Origin: Alphaproteobacteria bacterium
Lineage (GTDB): Bacteria; Pseudomonadota; Alphaproteobacteria; Micavibrionales; Micavibrionaceae
DNA length: 47,059 nt
Assembly: GCA_009929775.1 (NCBI GenBank)
Contig: RZZS01000013.1
Location: 1 to 47,059 of the forward strand
Direction of reading: 5' to 3'
Part shown: piece by piece, positions 9,773 to 18,429 of the stretch
How the letters are laid out: each line of letters opens with the position of its first letter
Numbering within the stretch: the first letter of the stretch is position 1
Program-made: the position numbers and the translations under genes
Notes under the pieces: generated by a model
What the model saw: only the letters and a program-made list of their open reading frames with translations
Database searches by the model: none
What the model was told of the DNA's origin: nothing

Positions 9773-9802
9773 AACGCCCCTCCTTGAAACCGGAAGGGCG
9801 TT
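9773..9802 (-). terminator. Rho-independent terminator of gcrA
   Basis: AACGCCCcTCC and GGAaGGGCGTT pair around a TTGAAACC loop. Read on the minus strand, the stem is followed by a run of T. It lies 27 bp past the gcrA stop codon and separates gcrA from the efflux operon. Confidence 0.85.
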
Positions 9803-9828
9803 CGGAAAAAATCACTTTGGATACGCGA

Positions 9829-10296
9829 TTACCCTGCCGCTGCGTGCTTGATTTCCAAATCGAGATCGGCTGCGGTTTCCTTTTCTTCGAAATCCTCAGC
9901 CTGCAACGTCCGACTCCGGCTTGCCGCCTGATAGGCTGCGCGCGCATGCTCCTCGCAATAAGGCATGCCCGGCACCACATGATCGCCGCAAAAATGAAAC
10001 TCGGGATCGCGAGGGTCGCCGACCGGCCAGCGGCACATCCGGTCTTTCAGGTCGGCAAGCTTGACGCCACCTTTCTTTTTGGGCGCCTTGACGACCTTTG
10101 GCTGTTCCGGCTCCGTCGCCTTGACATTGTCGTTCTGCTGGATCGGGGAAACGCGGTTGGAAAGCTTGAGACGATGCGCCTTGCCGATCACTGCGTTCCG
10201 GGTCACGCCGCCAAGCTCCTTGGCGATCTCCGCGGCGGTTTTTCCTTCGCCCCAAAGCTGCTTGAGAAGTTCTACGCGTTCGTCCGTCCAGCTCAT
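9829..10296 (-). CDS. gcrA: GcrA cell-cycle regulator
   Basis: Transcription factor that works with sigma-70 RNA polymerase at promoters carrying methylated GANTC sites and controls S-phase genes in alphaproteobacteria. The protein has 155 residues. The N-terminal helix-turn-helix (1-45: MSWTDERVELLKQLWGEGKT onward, with RNAVIGKAHRL) is unmistakable. A basic Pro/Lys linker leads to the C-terminal polymerase-binding module MCRWPVGDP (87-95), with Cys88, Cys103, Cys114 and His117 arranged like a small metal or Cys cluster. It follows era on the same strand but has a 236-bp upstream region with DnaA boxes and its own terminator, so it is probably transcribed separately. Confidence 0.96.
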   Translation of the reverse strand: MSWTDERVELLKQLWGEGKTAAEIAKELGGVTRNAVIGKAHRLKLSNRVSPIQQNDNVKATEPEQPKVVKAPKKKGGVKLADLKDRMCRWPVGDPRDPEFHFCGDHVVPGMPYCEEHARAAYQAASRSRTLQAEDFEEKETAADLDLEIKHAAAG

Positions 10297-10397
10297 AGTT
10301 TTTCCTTTCCCACCGGTTGACAGGAGGGACGGTCGATCATTGCCGACACCAGACCCTCACCCCACTTGAAACTGATGGGGCCAACCTAGCAGGCAGT

Positions 10398-10494
10398 GAT
10401 TCGGGGGGCCAGAGAACGTGGCCGCAATGTGGCGCTTATCCACATCAATCTCCGACAGATTTTACTTTTGCTATAAAAAAGTGCTTTATCCACA
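10398..10494. promoter_or_regulatory. Two DnaA boxes and one GANTC site upstream of gcrA
   Basis: Two perfect consensus DnaA boxes TTATCCACA lie at 10436-10444 and 10486-10494, 50 bp apart, in the 236-bp gap between era and gcrA. A CcrM-type methylation site GATTC lies at 10398-10402. They are 100-200 bp before the gcrA start. In Caulobacter DnaA promotes gcrA transcription and GcrA action depends on GANTC methylation; the same wiring here is inferred. Confidence 0.7.
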
Positions 10495-10532
10495 AGTTCT
10501 TATAAAAAGATCGCGGAAAAGTTCGGAAAAAC

Positions 10533-11429
10533 TCAAACATTGAAATCAAGGCCGAGGGCGGCATACTGCTCCGGATCCTCTGACCAGTTTTCGCGGACCT
10601 TAACGAACAATTTCAGGTGGACATCCGTTTCCATGATGTCCGCGAGTTCACGCCGGGACGCTTCGCCGATCGCTTTGATCCGGCTCCCCCCCTTGCCAAG
10701 GACAATTCCCTTGTGGGCCTCCCGCGACACGAAAATCACCTGGTCGATTTTCACCGCGCCGTTTTCGAATTCCTCCCAATGTTCTGTATGCACAGCCATT
10801 CCGTAGGGCAGTTCCTCATGCAACTGGCGGAAAATATGTTCGCGCGTAATTTCGGCGGCCATCAGGCGCATCGGCATATCGCTAACCGCGTCCTCGTCAA
10901 ACAGCCACGGTCCCTCAGGCATCTCGCGCGCGACAAAGGCCATCAAGGGACCAAGCCCCTGCTCTTTAAGAGCCGAAATCATGAAGGTTGCAGCGAAATC
11001 GAGCCGATCGTTGAAGTCTTTCGACAGCGCCAGAAGCTTTGGCTTCTCGACCAGGTCGACTTTGTTGAACACGAGGATGCAACGACGCCCGCTCTCCTTC
11101 AGACCGTCCAGCAGCGCCCCAAGCCCGGCGTCCCGTCCGGCTCGCTGCGCATCGACGACGAGAGCCACGACATCGGCGTCTTTGGTTCCTTCCCAAGCTG
11201 CGGAAACCATAGCCCGCTCAAGGCGTTTTTTGGGTGCAAAAATACCGGGCGTGTCAACGAAGACAATCTGGGATTCGCCCTGAATGGCGATTCCGATCAC
11301 TCGACTGCGCGTCGTCTGGACCTTCGGAGAGACGATGCTGACCTTCGTGCCGACGAGCGCATTGACGAGGGTCGACTTGCCCGCGTTTGGAGTTCCGACA
11401 ACAGCCACGAAACCGCAACGCTGTTTCAT
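10533..11429 (-). CDS. era: GTPase Era
   Basis: Essential GTPase that binds 16S rRNA during small-subunit assembly. The protein has 298 residues. G1 is GTPNAGKST (12-20), G3 is DTPG, G4 is NKVD, and the C-terminal KH domain carries the GKGG loop followed by RIKAIGEASRREL. The start is ATG 11429, which shares ATGA with the rnc stop; the frame remains open further upstream, but only as an overlap with rnc. It is the last gene of the rsh-to-era cluster. recO, often next in alphaproteobacteria, is absent here. Confidence 0.96.
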   Translation of the reverse strand: MKQRCGFVAVVGTPNAGKSTLVNALVGTKVSIVSPKVQTTRSRVIGIAIQGESQIVFVDTPGIFAPKKRLERAMVSAAWEGTKDADVVALVVDAQRAGRDAGLGALLDGLKESGRRCILVFNKVDLVEKPKLLALSKDFNDRLDFAATFMISALKEQGLGPLMAFVAREMPEGPWLFDEDAVSDMPMRLMAAEITREHIFRQLHEELPYGMAVHTEHWEEFENGAVKIDQVIFVSREAHKGIVLGKGGSRIKAIGEASRRELADIMETDVHLKLFVKVRENWSEDPEQYAALGLDFNV

Positions 11430-12109
11430 CTCATTTCTACTTTTTTCAACTGTCTGAGCAGGAGCGCCGCCGCGTTCTTTTCGGCTGCACGGCGCGAGGT
11501 CCCCTGAGCAAGGACGGGAGCATGGTCTTCGACATGGACGCAGACGTCGAAAACCGGCGCATGGTCCGGCCCGGTGCGACCTACAAGCTCGTAAGAGGGA
11601 AGACCGAGACCGCGCGCCTGGGTCCATTCCTGCAGTTCCGTCTTCGGGTCGACGGGCGGACGGACCATCTCATACAGATTGTCGCCCCAGAGCCTTAGCA
11701 CGATCTTTTCGGCTGCCGGAAGACCTGAATCGAGATAGGCAGCCGCGATGAGGGCTTCGACCACATCAGCCATTATGTTTTCGTTCTGCGCTCCCCCGGC
11801 CGCTTTCTCGCCGTCCGAAAGAAATACGTACCCACCAAGCTCGATCGCGGAAGCGACCCTGGCGCACATCGAGCGATCGACGAGCGCCGAGAAGCGCCGC
11901 GCCATGTCGCCCTCGTTCTCCCTCGGGAAATTACGGAACAGAAACTCGGCGACGATGATCCCGAGAACGCGGTCACCGAGGAACTCAAGACGCTGGTAAT
12001 TGACTGGACGACCCGCACTGGAATGAGTCAGCGCCTTCTCTAGAAGCGCCTGATTTTCGAAGCGATGACCGATCACTTCCTCAAGGCGCGCGAGCGGCTC
12101 GGGACTCAT
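11426..12109 (-). CDS. rnc: Ribonuclease III
   Basis: Double-strand-specific endoribonuclease for rRNA and mRNA processing. The protein has 227 residues. The catalytic signature RLEFLGDRVLG is followed by the second metal site region (DVVEALIAAAYLD). The C-terminal double-stranded RNA-binding domain starts at DPKTELQEWTQARG and ends with TSRRAAEKNAAALLL. The start ATG 12109 overlaps the lepB stop as ATGA, and the rnc stop overlaps the era start the same way. Confidence 0.96.
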   Translation of the reverse strand: MSPEPLARLEEVIGHRFENQALLEKALTHSSAGRPVNYQRLEFLGDRVLGIIVAEFLFRNFPRENEGDMARRFSALVDRSMCARVASAIELGGYVFLSDGEKAAGGAQNENIMADVVEALIAAAYLDSGLPAAEKIVLRLWGDNLYEMVRPPVDPKTELQEWTQARGLGLPSYELVGRTGPDHAPVFDVCVHVEDHAPVLAQGTSRRAAEKNAAALLLRQLKKVEMR

Positions 12110-12957
12110 TCGGCGTCCTCCTCCGCTGGTGCTGGCGGCACGACGACCGGCTCGATCTTTTCCAGTATCCGACCGTAACGAATGGCCCATGGCCACTTCC
12201 AGAACTCCAGCAACTCCGCCGAACCGTTGGTCGAGAAGAAAATCACATCAGCCCGACCGACGATATTCTCAAACGGCACAAACCCGACGGCCTCGGGTAC
12301 ACGGCTGTCCTGGGAATTGTCGCGGTTGTCGCCCATGACGAAATAGTGACCCTCCGGCACGACATAGCGGGGCGTGTCGTCAAGAGGCATGTCGTCCCCT
12401 TCCTCGTAGATCTGATGAATAATGCCGCCCGGCAGTTCCTCCAGATATTCCACCATGTTGGTGAAAAACGGCCCGTCATCGACGCGCTTGATTCCCACGG
12501 CGTCGCGCGGAACCAGCTCGTCGTTAATGTAAAGGCGTCCGTCGACAACCTGAACGGATTCGCCCGGCAAACCGATCACGCGCTTGATGTAATCTACCCG
12601 CGTATTGGTGGGGAGCTTGAAGACAATGACGTCGCCGCGCTGCGGCTCTTCCGACATGACGCGCCCTTCGATCGGCGCAAGACCGAACGGAAAGGAATAG
12701 CGGCTGTAACCATAGGCAGGCTTGTAGACAAACAGGTAGTCCCCGATCTCGAGCGTCGGCTTCATCGATCCCGAAGGGATGTTAAACGGCTCGAACAGGA
12801 ACGTGCGGATCAGCAATGCGAGGAACACAGCGATCGCTGCCGTCCTGAGGAATTCCATCCATTCCTCGCGCGCAGTCATGGGTGGCTCGTGCGCCTTCCC
12901 CTGCTCCTCGCCAGGAACTGGAATCTTGTCCGTTTCGGGGTTCTGATCGTTCGACAT
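12106..12957 (-). CDS. lepB: Signal peptidase I
   Basis: Inner-membrane protease that removes signal peptides from exported proteins. The protein has 283 residues. One transmembrane segment spans about 38-54. The catalytic Ser64 lies in SGSMKPTL and the general-base Lys125 in DYIKRVIGLPGE. The conserved boxes RGDVIVFK and GDNRDNSQDSR are present. The acidic, Pro-rich N- and C-termini are not conserved. It is coupled to rnc by an ATGA overlap. Confidence 0.96.
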   Translation of the reverse strand: MSNDQNPETDKIPVPGEEQGKAHEPPMTAREEWMEFLRTAAIAVFLALLIRTFLFEPFNIPSGSMKPTLEIGDYLFVYKPAYGYSRYSFPFGLAPIEGRVMSEEPQRGDVIVFKLPTNTRVDYIKRVIGLPGESVQVVDGRLYINDELVPRDAVGIKRVDDGPFFTNMVEYLEELPGGIIHQIYEEGDDMPLDDTPRYVVPEGHYFVMGDNRDNSQDSRVPEAVGFVPFENIVGRADVIFFSTNGSAELLEFWKWPWAIRYGRILEKIEPVVVPPAPAEEDAE

Positions 12958-13035
12958 GGGCAGGTTCTACACAAGAATTTAAAAGAAGAAAAGGATAGTC
13001 TTCTTCCCCGGTCGAGGCAACGTCCCATCTGCCCG

Positions 13036-13437
13036 TCAGATGGCTTCGATAATCACAATCGCCTCGGCCAGCGGCGGCTCGTCGGTCATGGTGAGGTGAA
13101 TGGCCGCCTGCCGCCCGGTCGGGGTTATCTGTTTAAGACGGCGCAAAGCCCCGCCGGTCAGACGCAAGATCGGCTTGCCGTTTGCGTCGTTTACGACGCC
13201 GATATCCCTCATGAAAACGCCGTGGCTGAAGCCCGATCCAAGCGCCTTGGAACATGCTTCCTTGGCCGCGAACCTTTTGGCATAGGTGGCAATGTGCAGC
13301 CCCGCGCCCCGACGGCGTTCCGCCGTGGCGATTTCAATGTCGGTGAAGCAGCGCCGTATGAACCGTTCGCCAAAACGCCCGAGGGTTTTTTCGACGCGGC
13401 GGATATCGATAAGATCGTTTCCCGTGCCGATGATCAT
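13036..13437 (-). CDS. acpS: Holo-[acyl-carrier-protein] synthase
   Basis: Transfers 4'-phosphopantetheine from CoA to acyl carrier protein. At 133 residues it has the normal AcpS size. The metal-binding Asp8 lies in GTGNDLIDI and the conserved helix is [13 protein letters not shown]. The start ATG 13437 shares ATGA with the stop of the upstream DUF2062 gene. A 78-bp gap separates it from lepB downstream. The common alphaproteobacterial neighbour pdxJ is missing. Confidence 0.95.
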   Translation of the reverse strand: MIIGTGNDLIDIRRVEKTLGRFGERFIRRCFTDIEIATAERRRGAGLHIATYAKRFAAKEACSKALGSGFSHGVFMRDIGVVNDANGKPILRLTGGALRRLKQITPTGRQAAIHLTMTDEPPLAEAIVIIEAI

Positions 13438-14033
13438 CCCTGTTCATCCTCTCGCCTGCGGCGCAAAAGTATCCGCTGGCGGGCATAGGCCGCCTGCGCG
13501 AAACGCACAGGGTAGTAGAGGATCCCGTAAGCGGCGAACCAAAAGAGCGGCCCGGCGATCAGACCGCTGCCAAGCGTCATCGGCAACAGCAATTCCAGCG
13601 GATGGCCGACAAGATACGCGAGAAAATCCCATGGACGATCGATAAAAAACTCAAGATCGACATGAGTCGGCAGCATCATCTCACCGTCTTCAAACCCGCC
13701 GAGGTGCATGAGCCACGCGCCGCTTGCGTACGACGCAGCGAACAGAAACGGAAACGTCCAGGGATTACCCCATAGCGTCCCCGCAAGCGCAGCGACCCAG
13801 TTGGCGCGCAGAATCTTCGCAAGAAAGAATGACTGGATCAGATGCGTACCGAGAAACGGCGTACACGAAACCGCAATGCCGCTGGCCAGTCCCGCCGTCA
13901 CACGATAGGTGGAGTCGCCCCCGCGAAAAATCCGGTGCCGGTAATAGTGAAACACGCGCGCCCAGCCCATGGCGGGCCAGAGAGCCTCGCGCATGTTTTC
14001 GAATGTGCCCCGTGGTTTGCGTCGTTTGAACAT
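13434..14033 (-). CDS. DUF2062 family membrane protein
   Basis: A 199-residue integral membrane protein of the DUF2062 family, whose function is not established. Family hallmarks include the small-residue stretch [19 protein letters not shown] and [14 protein letters not shown]. Three or four hydrophobic segments lie between about residues 45 and 175, and both termini are basic. It is coupled to acpS by a 4-bp overlap and follows rsh after an 87-bp gap that holds a long hairpin, so it is probably part of the rsh-era operon. Confidence 0.85.
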   Translation of the reverse strand: MFKRRKPRGTFENMREALWPAMGWARVFHYYRHRIFRGGDSTYRVTAGLASGIAVSCTPFLGTHLIQSFFLAKILRANWVAALAGTLWGNPWTFPFLFAASYASGAWLMHLGGFEDGEMMLPTHVDLEFFIDRPWDFLAYLVGHPLELLLPMTLGSGLIAGPLFWFAAYGILYYPVRFAQAAYARQRILLRRRREDEQG

Positions 14034-14047
14034 TGATTTCAGACACC

Positions 14048-14118
14048 GGATATCGGAAGCCAGATATCAGATAGCAGATTTCGAAAGCAGGACAAACGAT
14101 ATCTGGATACCGATATCC
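14048..14118. repeat. Imperfect 21-bp inverted repeat between rsh and DUF2062 gene
   Basis: Arm 14048-14068 (GGATATCGG..CCAGATATC) pairs with 14098-14118 with two mismatches around a 29-base loop that itself holds a further degenerate GATAGC/GATTTC copy. No T-run follows on either strand. It could be an intergenic RNA hairpin processed within the operon or a member of a dispersed GATATC-type repeat. Confidence 0.75.
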
Positions 14119-14120
14119 CA

Positions 14121-16289
14121 CTACCGGCCCCTCGCCCGCTCCACGCTCGCGATTTGCGGTGTCGCGCGGAGAGCCGCGATAATGTTGTTCAGATGCTTTG
14201 TGTCGTTTACGTAAATATCGAGCAGCATATCCCAGAAATCGAGGGAACGGCTTGTGATTTTAAGATTCGTGATATTGCCACCGTTCTTGCCGATAACGGT
14301 CGAGATCGTGCCAAGCGCCCCCGGCTGGTTCGAGATCGTCACATTGATCCGGCCTACATGAGCCTCGGGCGCGTCCGGACCCTCGCCCCATGAAACGTCT
14401 AGCCAGCGCTCGGGCGTATCCGCGAACGTCTCAAGCGTTTCGCAATCGATCGTGTGAATGGTCACGCCTTTGCCAGTTGTCACGATCCCGACGATCCGGT
14501 CGCCCGGAAGCGGGTGGCAGCAGCGCGCGAAATGAACTGCCATGCCGGGGATGAGACCACGGATCGGCATCGGCGCGTCTTTGCCCATCACCTGTTTCTT
14601 GTTGACCTGAATTTCGCCCGGTACGATGTCCTTTTTCTGAGCCTGCGCCTGATGGCCGGGGAAGATTGCCTTGAACACATCCCGCGCCACGAGGTGCCCG
14701 GAGCCGATATTGGCAAAGATATCATCGACTTCTGATGCCTTGTAGTGGCTCAAAACTCCTGCGACGGCCTTGTCGGTGAAGTCGTACCCCTCATGACGAA
14801 AGACCTTCTGGAGCATCGCGCGACCGAGCGAAACATATTCGCCGCGCTGTTGCGTACGGATGAAGCGGCGGATGTGCGAGCGCGCCTTGCCTGTGACGAC
14901 AAAACGCTCCCATGTCGGCGACGGATTCTGCGTCTTGGCCGTGATGATTTCGACCTGGTCGCCGTTGTTGAGCCGCGTGTTGAGAGGCGCAATGCGACCG
15001 TTGATCTTGGCCCCGACGCACTTGTCGCCGATGTCCGAGTGGATGCCGTAGGCGAAGTCGATGGGCGTCGCGCCATTAGGCAACTCGATCAGGTCACCGC
15101 GCGGCGTGAAGACGAAAACCTGGTCCTGAAACAGCTCGAGCTTTGTGTTCTCGAGAAAGTCCTCGGCCTTCTGCTCGTGTTCGAGAATATCCAGAAGCTC
15201 GCGCATCCATCGATACTCGCGAATGTTCTTGAGAACGGTCTGCTCCTCGCCCTGCTTGTACGCCCAGTGGGCGGCAACCCCGAGGTCAGCTTCCTCATGC
15301 ATCTGACGAGTGCGGATCTGTACCTCGATGCGCTGGCTTTCCGGACCGATCACCGAGGTGTGGATCGAACGGTACCCGTTCGGTTTGGGTGTCGAAATGA
15401 AATCCTTGAATCGACCGGGCACTGTCGGATAGTGACTGTGGATCAGACCGAGCACGTGATAACACTCGGCGATGTCCGCGACAACGATCCGGAAGGCCAT
15501 GATGTCGGAGAGCTGTTCGAAGGCGACGTTCTTGCGTTGCATCTTCTTCCAGATCGAGTAGCGGGTTTTCTCGCGGCCCGTCACCTGCGCCCTGATGCCC
15601 GCCGTATCGAGGTGCTTTTCAAGCTCGCGGATGATCTTGTTGACCATGTCCGTGCCTTCCTTGCGCAGGAAAGACAGACGGTTGGTTATGCTCTCTCGCG
15701 CCTCGGGATTCATGAAGGCGAAGGCAAGGTCTTCGAGTTCCTCCTTGATCTTGTGGATGCCGATACGCTCGGCGAGCGGCGCGTAAATTTCGATCGTTTC
15801 TCGCGCGATGCGATGGCGCTTTTCAGGCTTGGCAATGTGGTGAAGGGTCCGCATGTTATGCAGCCTGTCCGCAAGCTTGATAAGCAGAACCCGAATGTCG
15901 CGCGACATTGCAAGGACAAGCTTGCGGAAATTCTCGGCCTGTTTGCCCTCGACAGTCTGGACCTGGATTTTGGCGAGCTTGCTCAGACCGTCGACGAGAT
16001 CGGCCACCTCGGACCCGAACTCCCGTTTAAGATCCTCGAGCGTGGCCGCGGTGTCCTCAACCGTATCATGCAGAATGGCTGTGACGATCGTAGCTGTGTC
16101 GAGGTGCATTTCAGCGAGAATGTCCGCAACTTCAAGCGGATGAAGATAATACGGGTCGCCAGAAGCACGCGTCTGCCCCTCGTGCATTTTCTTTGCGAAT
16201 TCGTAGGCCTTGAGCACAACGTCCCGGTCGAGATCGGGGTTGTGCGCAAACAGATTCTCAAAGACCTGTTCCTGGCCCGTGCCGTGCAA
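14121..16289 (-). CDS. rsh: Bifunctional (p)ppGpp synthetase/hydrolase
   Basis: Long RelA/SpoT homologue of 722 residues that makes and degrades the stringent-response alarmone. HD hydrolase domain: His50, LHDTVEDT (73-80) and ADRLHNMRTL (140-149). Synthetase domain: GREKTRYSIWKKM (238-250), DIMAFRIVV, the G-loop KPNGYRSIH (302-310) and IEVQIRT (321-327). A TGS domain (about 387-450) and a C-terminal ACT domain follow. Both catalytic halves look intact. The start is TTG 16289 with AGAAAGG upstream; I see no in-frame ATG before it. It lies downstream of rpoZ, as in many alphaproteobacteria, but an intrinsic terminator separates the two. Confidence 0.95.
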   Translation of the reverse strand: MHGTGQEQVFENLFAHNPDLDRDVVLKAYEFAKKMHEGQTRASGDPYYLHPLEVADILAEMHLDTATIVTAILHDTVEDTAATLEDLKREFGSEVADLVDGLSKLAKIQVQTVEGKQAENFRKLVLAMSRDIRVLLIKLADRLHNMRTLHHIAKPEKRHRIARETIEIYAPLAERIGIHKIKEELEDLAFAFMNPEARESITNRLSFLRKEGTDMVNKIIRELEKHLDTAGIRAQVTGREKTRYSIWKKMQRKNVAFEQLSDIMAFRIVVADIAECYHVLGLIHSHYPTVPGRFKDFISTPKPNGYRSIHTSVIGPESQRIEVQIRTRQMHEEADLGVAAHWAYKQGEEQTVLKNIREYRWMRELLDILEHEQKAEDFLENTKLELFQDQVFVFTPRGDLIELPNGATPIDFAYGIHSDIGDKCVGAKINGRIAPLNTRLNNGDQVEIITAKTQNPSPTWERFVVTGKARSHIRRFIRTQQRGEYVSLGRAMLQKVFRHEGYDFTDKAVAGVLSHYKASEVDDIFANIGSGHLVARDVFKAIFPGHQAQAQKKDIVPGEIQVNKKQVMGKDAPMPIRGLIPGMAVHFARCCHPLPGDRIVGIVTTGKGVTIHTIDCETLETFADTPERWLDVSWGEGPDAPEAHVGRINVTISNQPGALGTISTVIGKNGGNITNLKITSRSLDFWDMLLDIYVNDTKHLNNIIAALRATPQIASVERARGR

Positions 16290-16380
16290 AGTGGAAAACC
16301 TTTCTGCAAGAGGACTTGCGTGATGGAAAGAGAACTTTATCCTTCCATAAGTTAATATATCTTTTCAGACGCATATAAAA

Positions 16381-16401
16381 AAGGCCGGAAAATCCGGCCT
16401 T
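16381..16401 (-). terminator. Rho-independent terminator of rpoZ
   Basis: AAGGCCGGA and TCCGGCCTT form a 9-bp stem with an AAA loop. Read on the minus strand, T-rich sequence follows. It lies 27 bp past the rpoZ stop and about 90 bp before the rsh start, so rsh probably depends on its own promoter or on readthrough. Confidence 0.85.
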
Positions 16402-16427
16402 CGTGATTCCCCGAACTTCGTTCGCGG

Positions 16428-16844
16428 CTAAATCTCGTCGTCTTCCGAATAACCGCCAGCGATGTCTTCGAGGGAAGGTTCTCCGTCTTCGCTTTCACCC
16501 TCGCCAAACGATTCCTCATCCGCGGACAGCTCGCTTTCGGCATTCCGGGAAGCGAGCGTGCTCCACTCTTCCTCACCCTCCATAAGATCGATGACCTGCT
16601 CTTCCTCGTCATCACTGACGATAATCCTCTGGTGGCTGCGAACCAGTTCTTCGCGAATGTCGTCGACCGGAATCGTCTCTCCGGCGATTTCGCGAAGCGC
16701 AACAACCGGATTCTTGTCGTTGTCCCGGTCCACGGTCAGACCGGCGCCGGAACCGATCCGGCGAGCCCGTTGCGAGGCGATCATCACCAGTTCGAAACGG
16801 TTCTGAATCTTTTCTACGCAATCCTCAACGGTAACGCGCGCCAT
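16428..16844 (-). CDS. rpoZ: RNA polymerase omega subunit
   Basis: Small subunit that helps assemble and stabilise RNA polymerase and contributes to a ppGpp site in proteobacteria. The protein has 138 residues. The N-terminal omega fold [20 protein letters not shown], with ASQRARRI and [10 protein letters not shown], is typical. The last 60 residues are a long Glu/Asp/Ser-rich tail, longer than in the 91-residue E. coli protein and common in alphaproteobacteria. Confidence 0.95.
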   Translation of the reverse strand: MARVTVEDCVEKIQNRFELVMIASQRARRIGSGAGLTVDRDNDKNPVVALREIAGETIPVDDIREELVRSHQRIIVSDDEEEQVIDLMEGEEEWSTLASRNAESELSADEESFGEGESEDGEPSLEDIAGGYSEDDEI

Positions 16845-16862
16845 GGGGCATCCTCTCTTCAG

Positions 16863-16890
16863 TTGGCGGAAATTCAGTCCGGGTTATAAT
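16863..16890 (+). promoter_or_regulatory. Sigma-70-like promoter facing the NYN gene
   Basis: TTGGCG (16863-16868), a 16-bp spacer and TATAAT (16885-16890) point rightward in the 271-bp gap between divergent rpoZ and the NYN gene. It would give a 5' leader of about 220 bases. A second candidate, TTGAAA 16990-16995 with TATACT 17011-17016, has a short 15-bp spacer but lies closer to the gene. Confidence 0.4.
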
Positions 16891-17115
16891 GCCTTTCCCG
16901 GAAACGCGCAAGCCAAAATCCCCTAAAACATTGATTTCCGGCAATCGAATACTTACCGGCGCGAAGCTGTGAGGAACGTTTAAAAAGACTTGAAAACGAT
17001 TATATGAATATATACTAATGTGTCGGCCAATGATTTTATGGCCTGTGTCGATTGTCCCGGATCCTTTCCGGTTAAGAAAACCCCAAGAGTCACTATACAA
17101 GACAAGGAATTTGAC

Positions 17116-17745
17116 ATGAAGAAGACCACCAAGACCACCGTTCCGTTTTATGCGGAGGAGAAGCTCGCCCTTTTCATCGATGGCTCGAATCTGTACGCCG
17201 CTGCGCGTTCTCTCGAATTCGACATCGACTACAAGCTTCTTCTCGAATGGGCCGCCGCCCAGGGTCGTCTCGTCCGCGCCTTCTACTACACAGCACTGAT
17301 CGAGGATCAGGAATACTCGCCGATCCGCCCGCTTGTCGACTGGCTCGACTATAACGGCTACACGATGGTCACAAAGCCAACCAAGGAATTCATCGACCCG
17401 CAGGGCCGCCGCAAGGTCAAAGGCAACATGGATATCGAGCTTGCCATCGATGTCATGGAAATGGCCGATAATGTCGATCATATCATGCTCTTTTCGGGCG
17501 ACGGCGATTTCCGCCGCCTTATCGAAGCCGTTCAGCGCAAAGGTGTCCGCGTGACCGTCGTCAGCACGATCAAGTCGCAGCCGCCGATGGTCGCTGATGA
17601 GCTTCGCCGTCAGGCCGATCACTTCCTCGATCTGACGAATCTCGCTCCGGAGATTGCCCGGACATCAAACAACCGCTATCAGGAACCCGTTCCGGAGATA
17701 GCAGAAGACGACCATTCCCAGCCGGATTTCATGCAATCGCGCTAA
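17116..17745 (+). CDS. NYN domain protein (LabA/DUF88-like)
   Basis: A 209-residue protein with a PIN-like NYN fold, predicted to be a metal-dependent ribonuclease. Acidic residues sit at the expected places: Asp22 in LFIDGSNLY, Asp112 in ELAIDVMEMA, and Asp129 and Asp131 in FSGDGDFRRLI. The start is ATG 17116, with CAAGGAA before it; an in-frame ATG at 17020 would add 32 unrelated residues. The RNA target is unknown. The uracil-DNA glycosylase gene follows after 42 bp and is probably co-transcribed. Confidence 0.9.
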   Translation: MKKTTKTTVPFYAEEKLALFIDGSNLYAAARSLEFDIDYKLLLEWAAAQGRLVRAFYYTALIEDQEYSPIRPLVDWLDYNGYTMVTKPTKEFIDPQGRRKVKGNMDIELAIDVMEMADNVDHIMLFSGDGDFRRLIEAVQRKGVRVTVVSTIKSQPPMVADELRRQADHFLDLTNLAPEIARTSNNRYQEPVPEIAEDDHSQPDFMQSR

Positions 17746-17787
17746 CATGCCTTGATCGCGGGGCGCATACCGGCCATAACTTCCACC

Positions 17788-18429
17788 ATGACCAACTGCG
17801 CCCTGCCAGAAAAGGACTGTAACCTGTGCCCCCGTCTCGCCCGGTTCCGCGAAGAGAACCGGGTGACGTTCCCGGGCAAATACAACGCTCCGGTTCCCCC
17901 ATTCGGACATAGCGATGCAAGGCTTTACATCGTCGGTCTTGCGCCCGGCCTGCGCGGGGCGAACTTCACCGGACGGCCTTTCACCGGGGACTATGCCGGA
18001 GACCTCCTCTATTCGACGTTGATCGCGTTCGGATTCGCTCAAGGCACATACCGGGCCGATCCACAGGATGGCCTCACGCTTGTCGACTGCCGTATTACGA
18101 ACGCCGTCAAGTGCGTACCACCTGAGAACAAGCCGGTGAGCTCCGAGATCAGGGCCTGCAACAGCTTTCTTGCGGGCGAACTCGCGGCGGCGGAAAATCT
18201 TTCCGTAATTGTTGCTCTCGGGAGAATCGCCCATGAAGCGACTCTCAAGGCAACAGGAGTCAAGGCGCGCTATTACCCGTTCGCCCATGGCGCAGAACAC
18301 CCGCTTCCCGGCGGACGTCTACTGATCGACAGTTTCCACTGTTCGCGTTACAACACGCAAACCCGGCGGCTGACCGAAGAAATGTTCCATGACATCTTTC
18401 GTCAGGCCCGCCGGATTCTCCCTGCGTGA
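17788..18429 (+). CDS. Uracil-DNA glycosylase, family 5 (UDGb type)
   Basis: Base-excision repair enzyme that removes deaminated bases from DNA. The protein has 213 residues. The family motif is GLAPGLRGANFTGRPFTGD (50-68), followed by the second motif HCSRYNTQTRRLT (184-196), which fits family 5 rather than family 4. Cys11, Cys14, Cys109 and Cys124 are placed to bind a [4Fe-4S] cluster. The start is ATG 17788 or TTG 17752; neither has a strong Shine-Dalgarno sequence and I prefer the ATG. Its stop directly abuts the end of the opposing porin gene. Confidence 0.92.
   Translation: MTNCALPEKDCNLCPRLARFREENRVTFPGKYNAPVPPFGHSDARLYIVGLAPGLRGANFTGRPFTGDYAGDLLYSTLIAFGFAQGTYRADPQDGLTLVDCRITNAVKCVPPENKPVSSEIRACNSFLAGELAAAENLSVIVALGRIAHEATLKATGVKARYYPFAHGAEHPLPGGRLLIDSFHCSRYNTQTRRLTEEMFHDIFRQARRILPA

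Noticed and set aside
14745-16355. Long open frame antisense to rsh
   Set aside because: It mirrors a well-conserved gene and is rich in Arg, Val and Asp as typical antisense shadows are.
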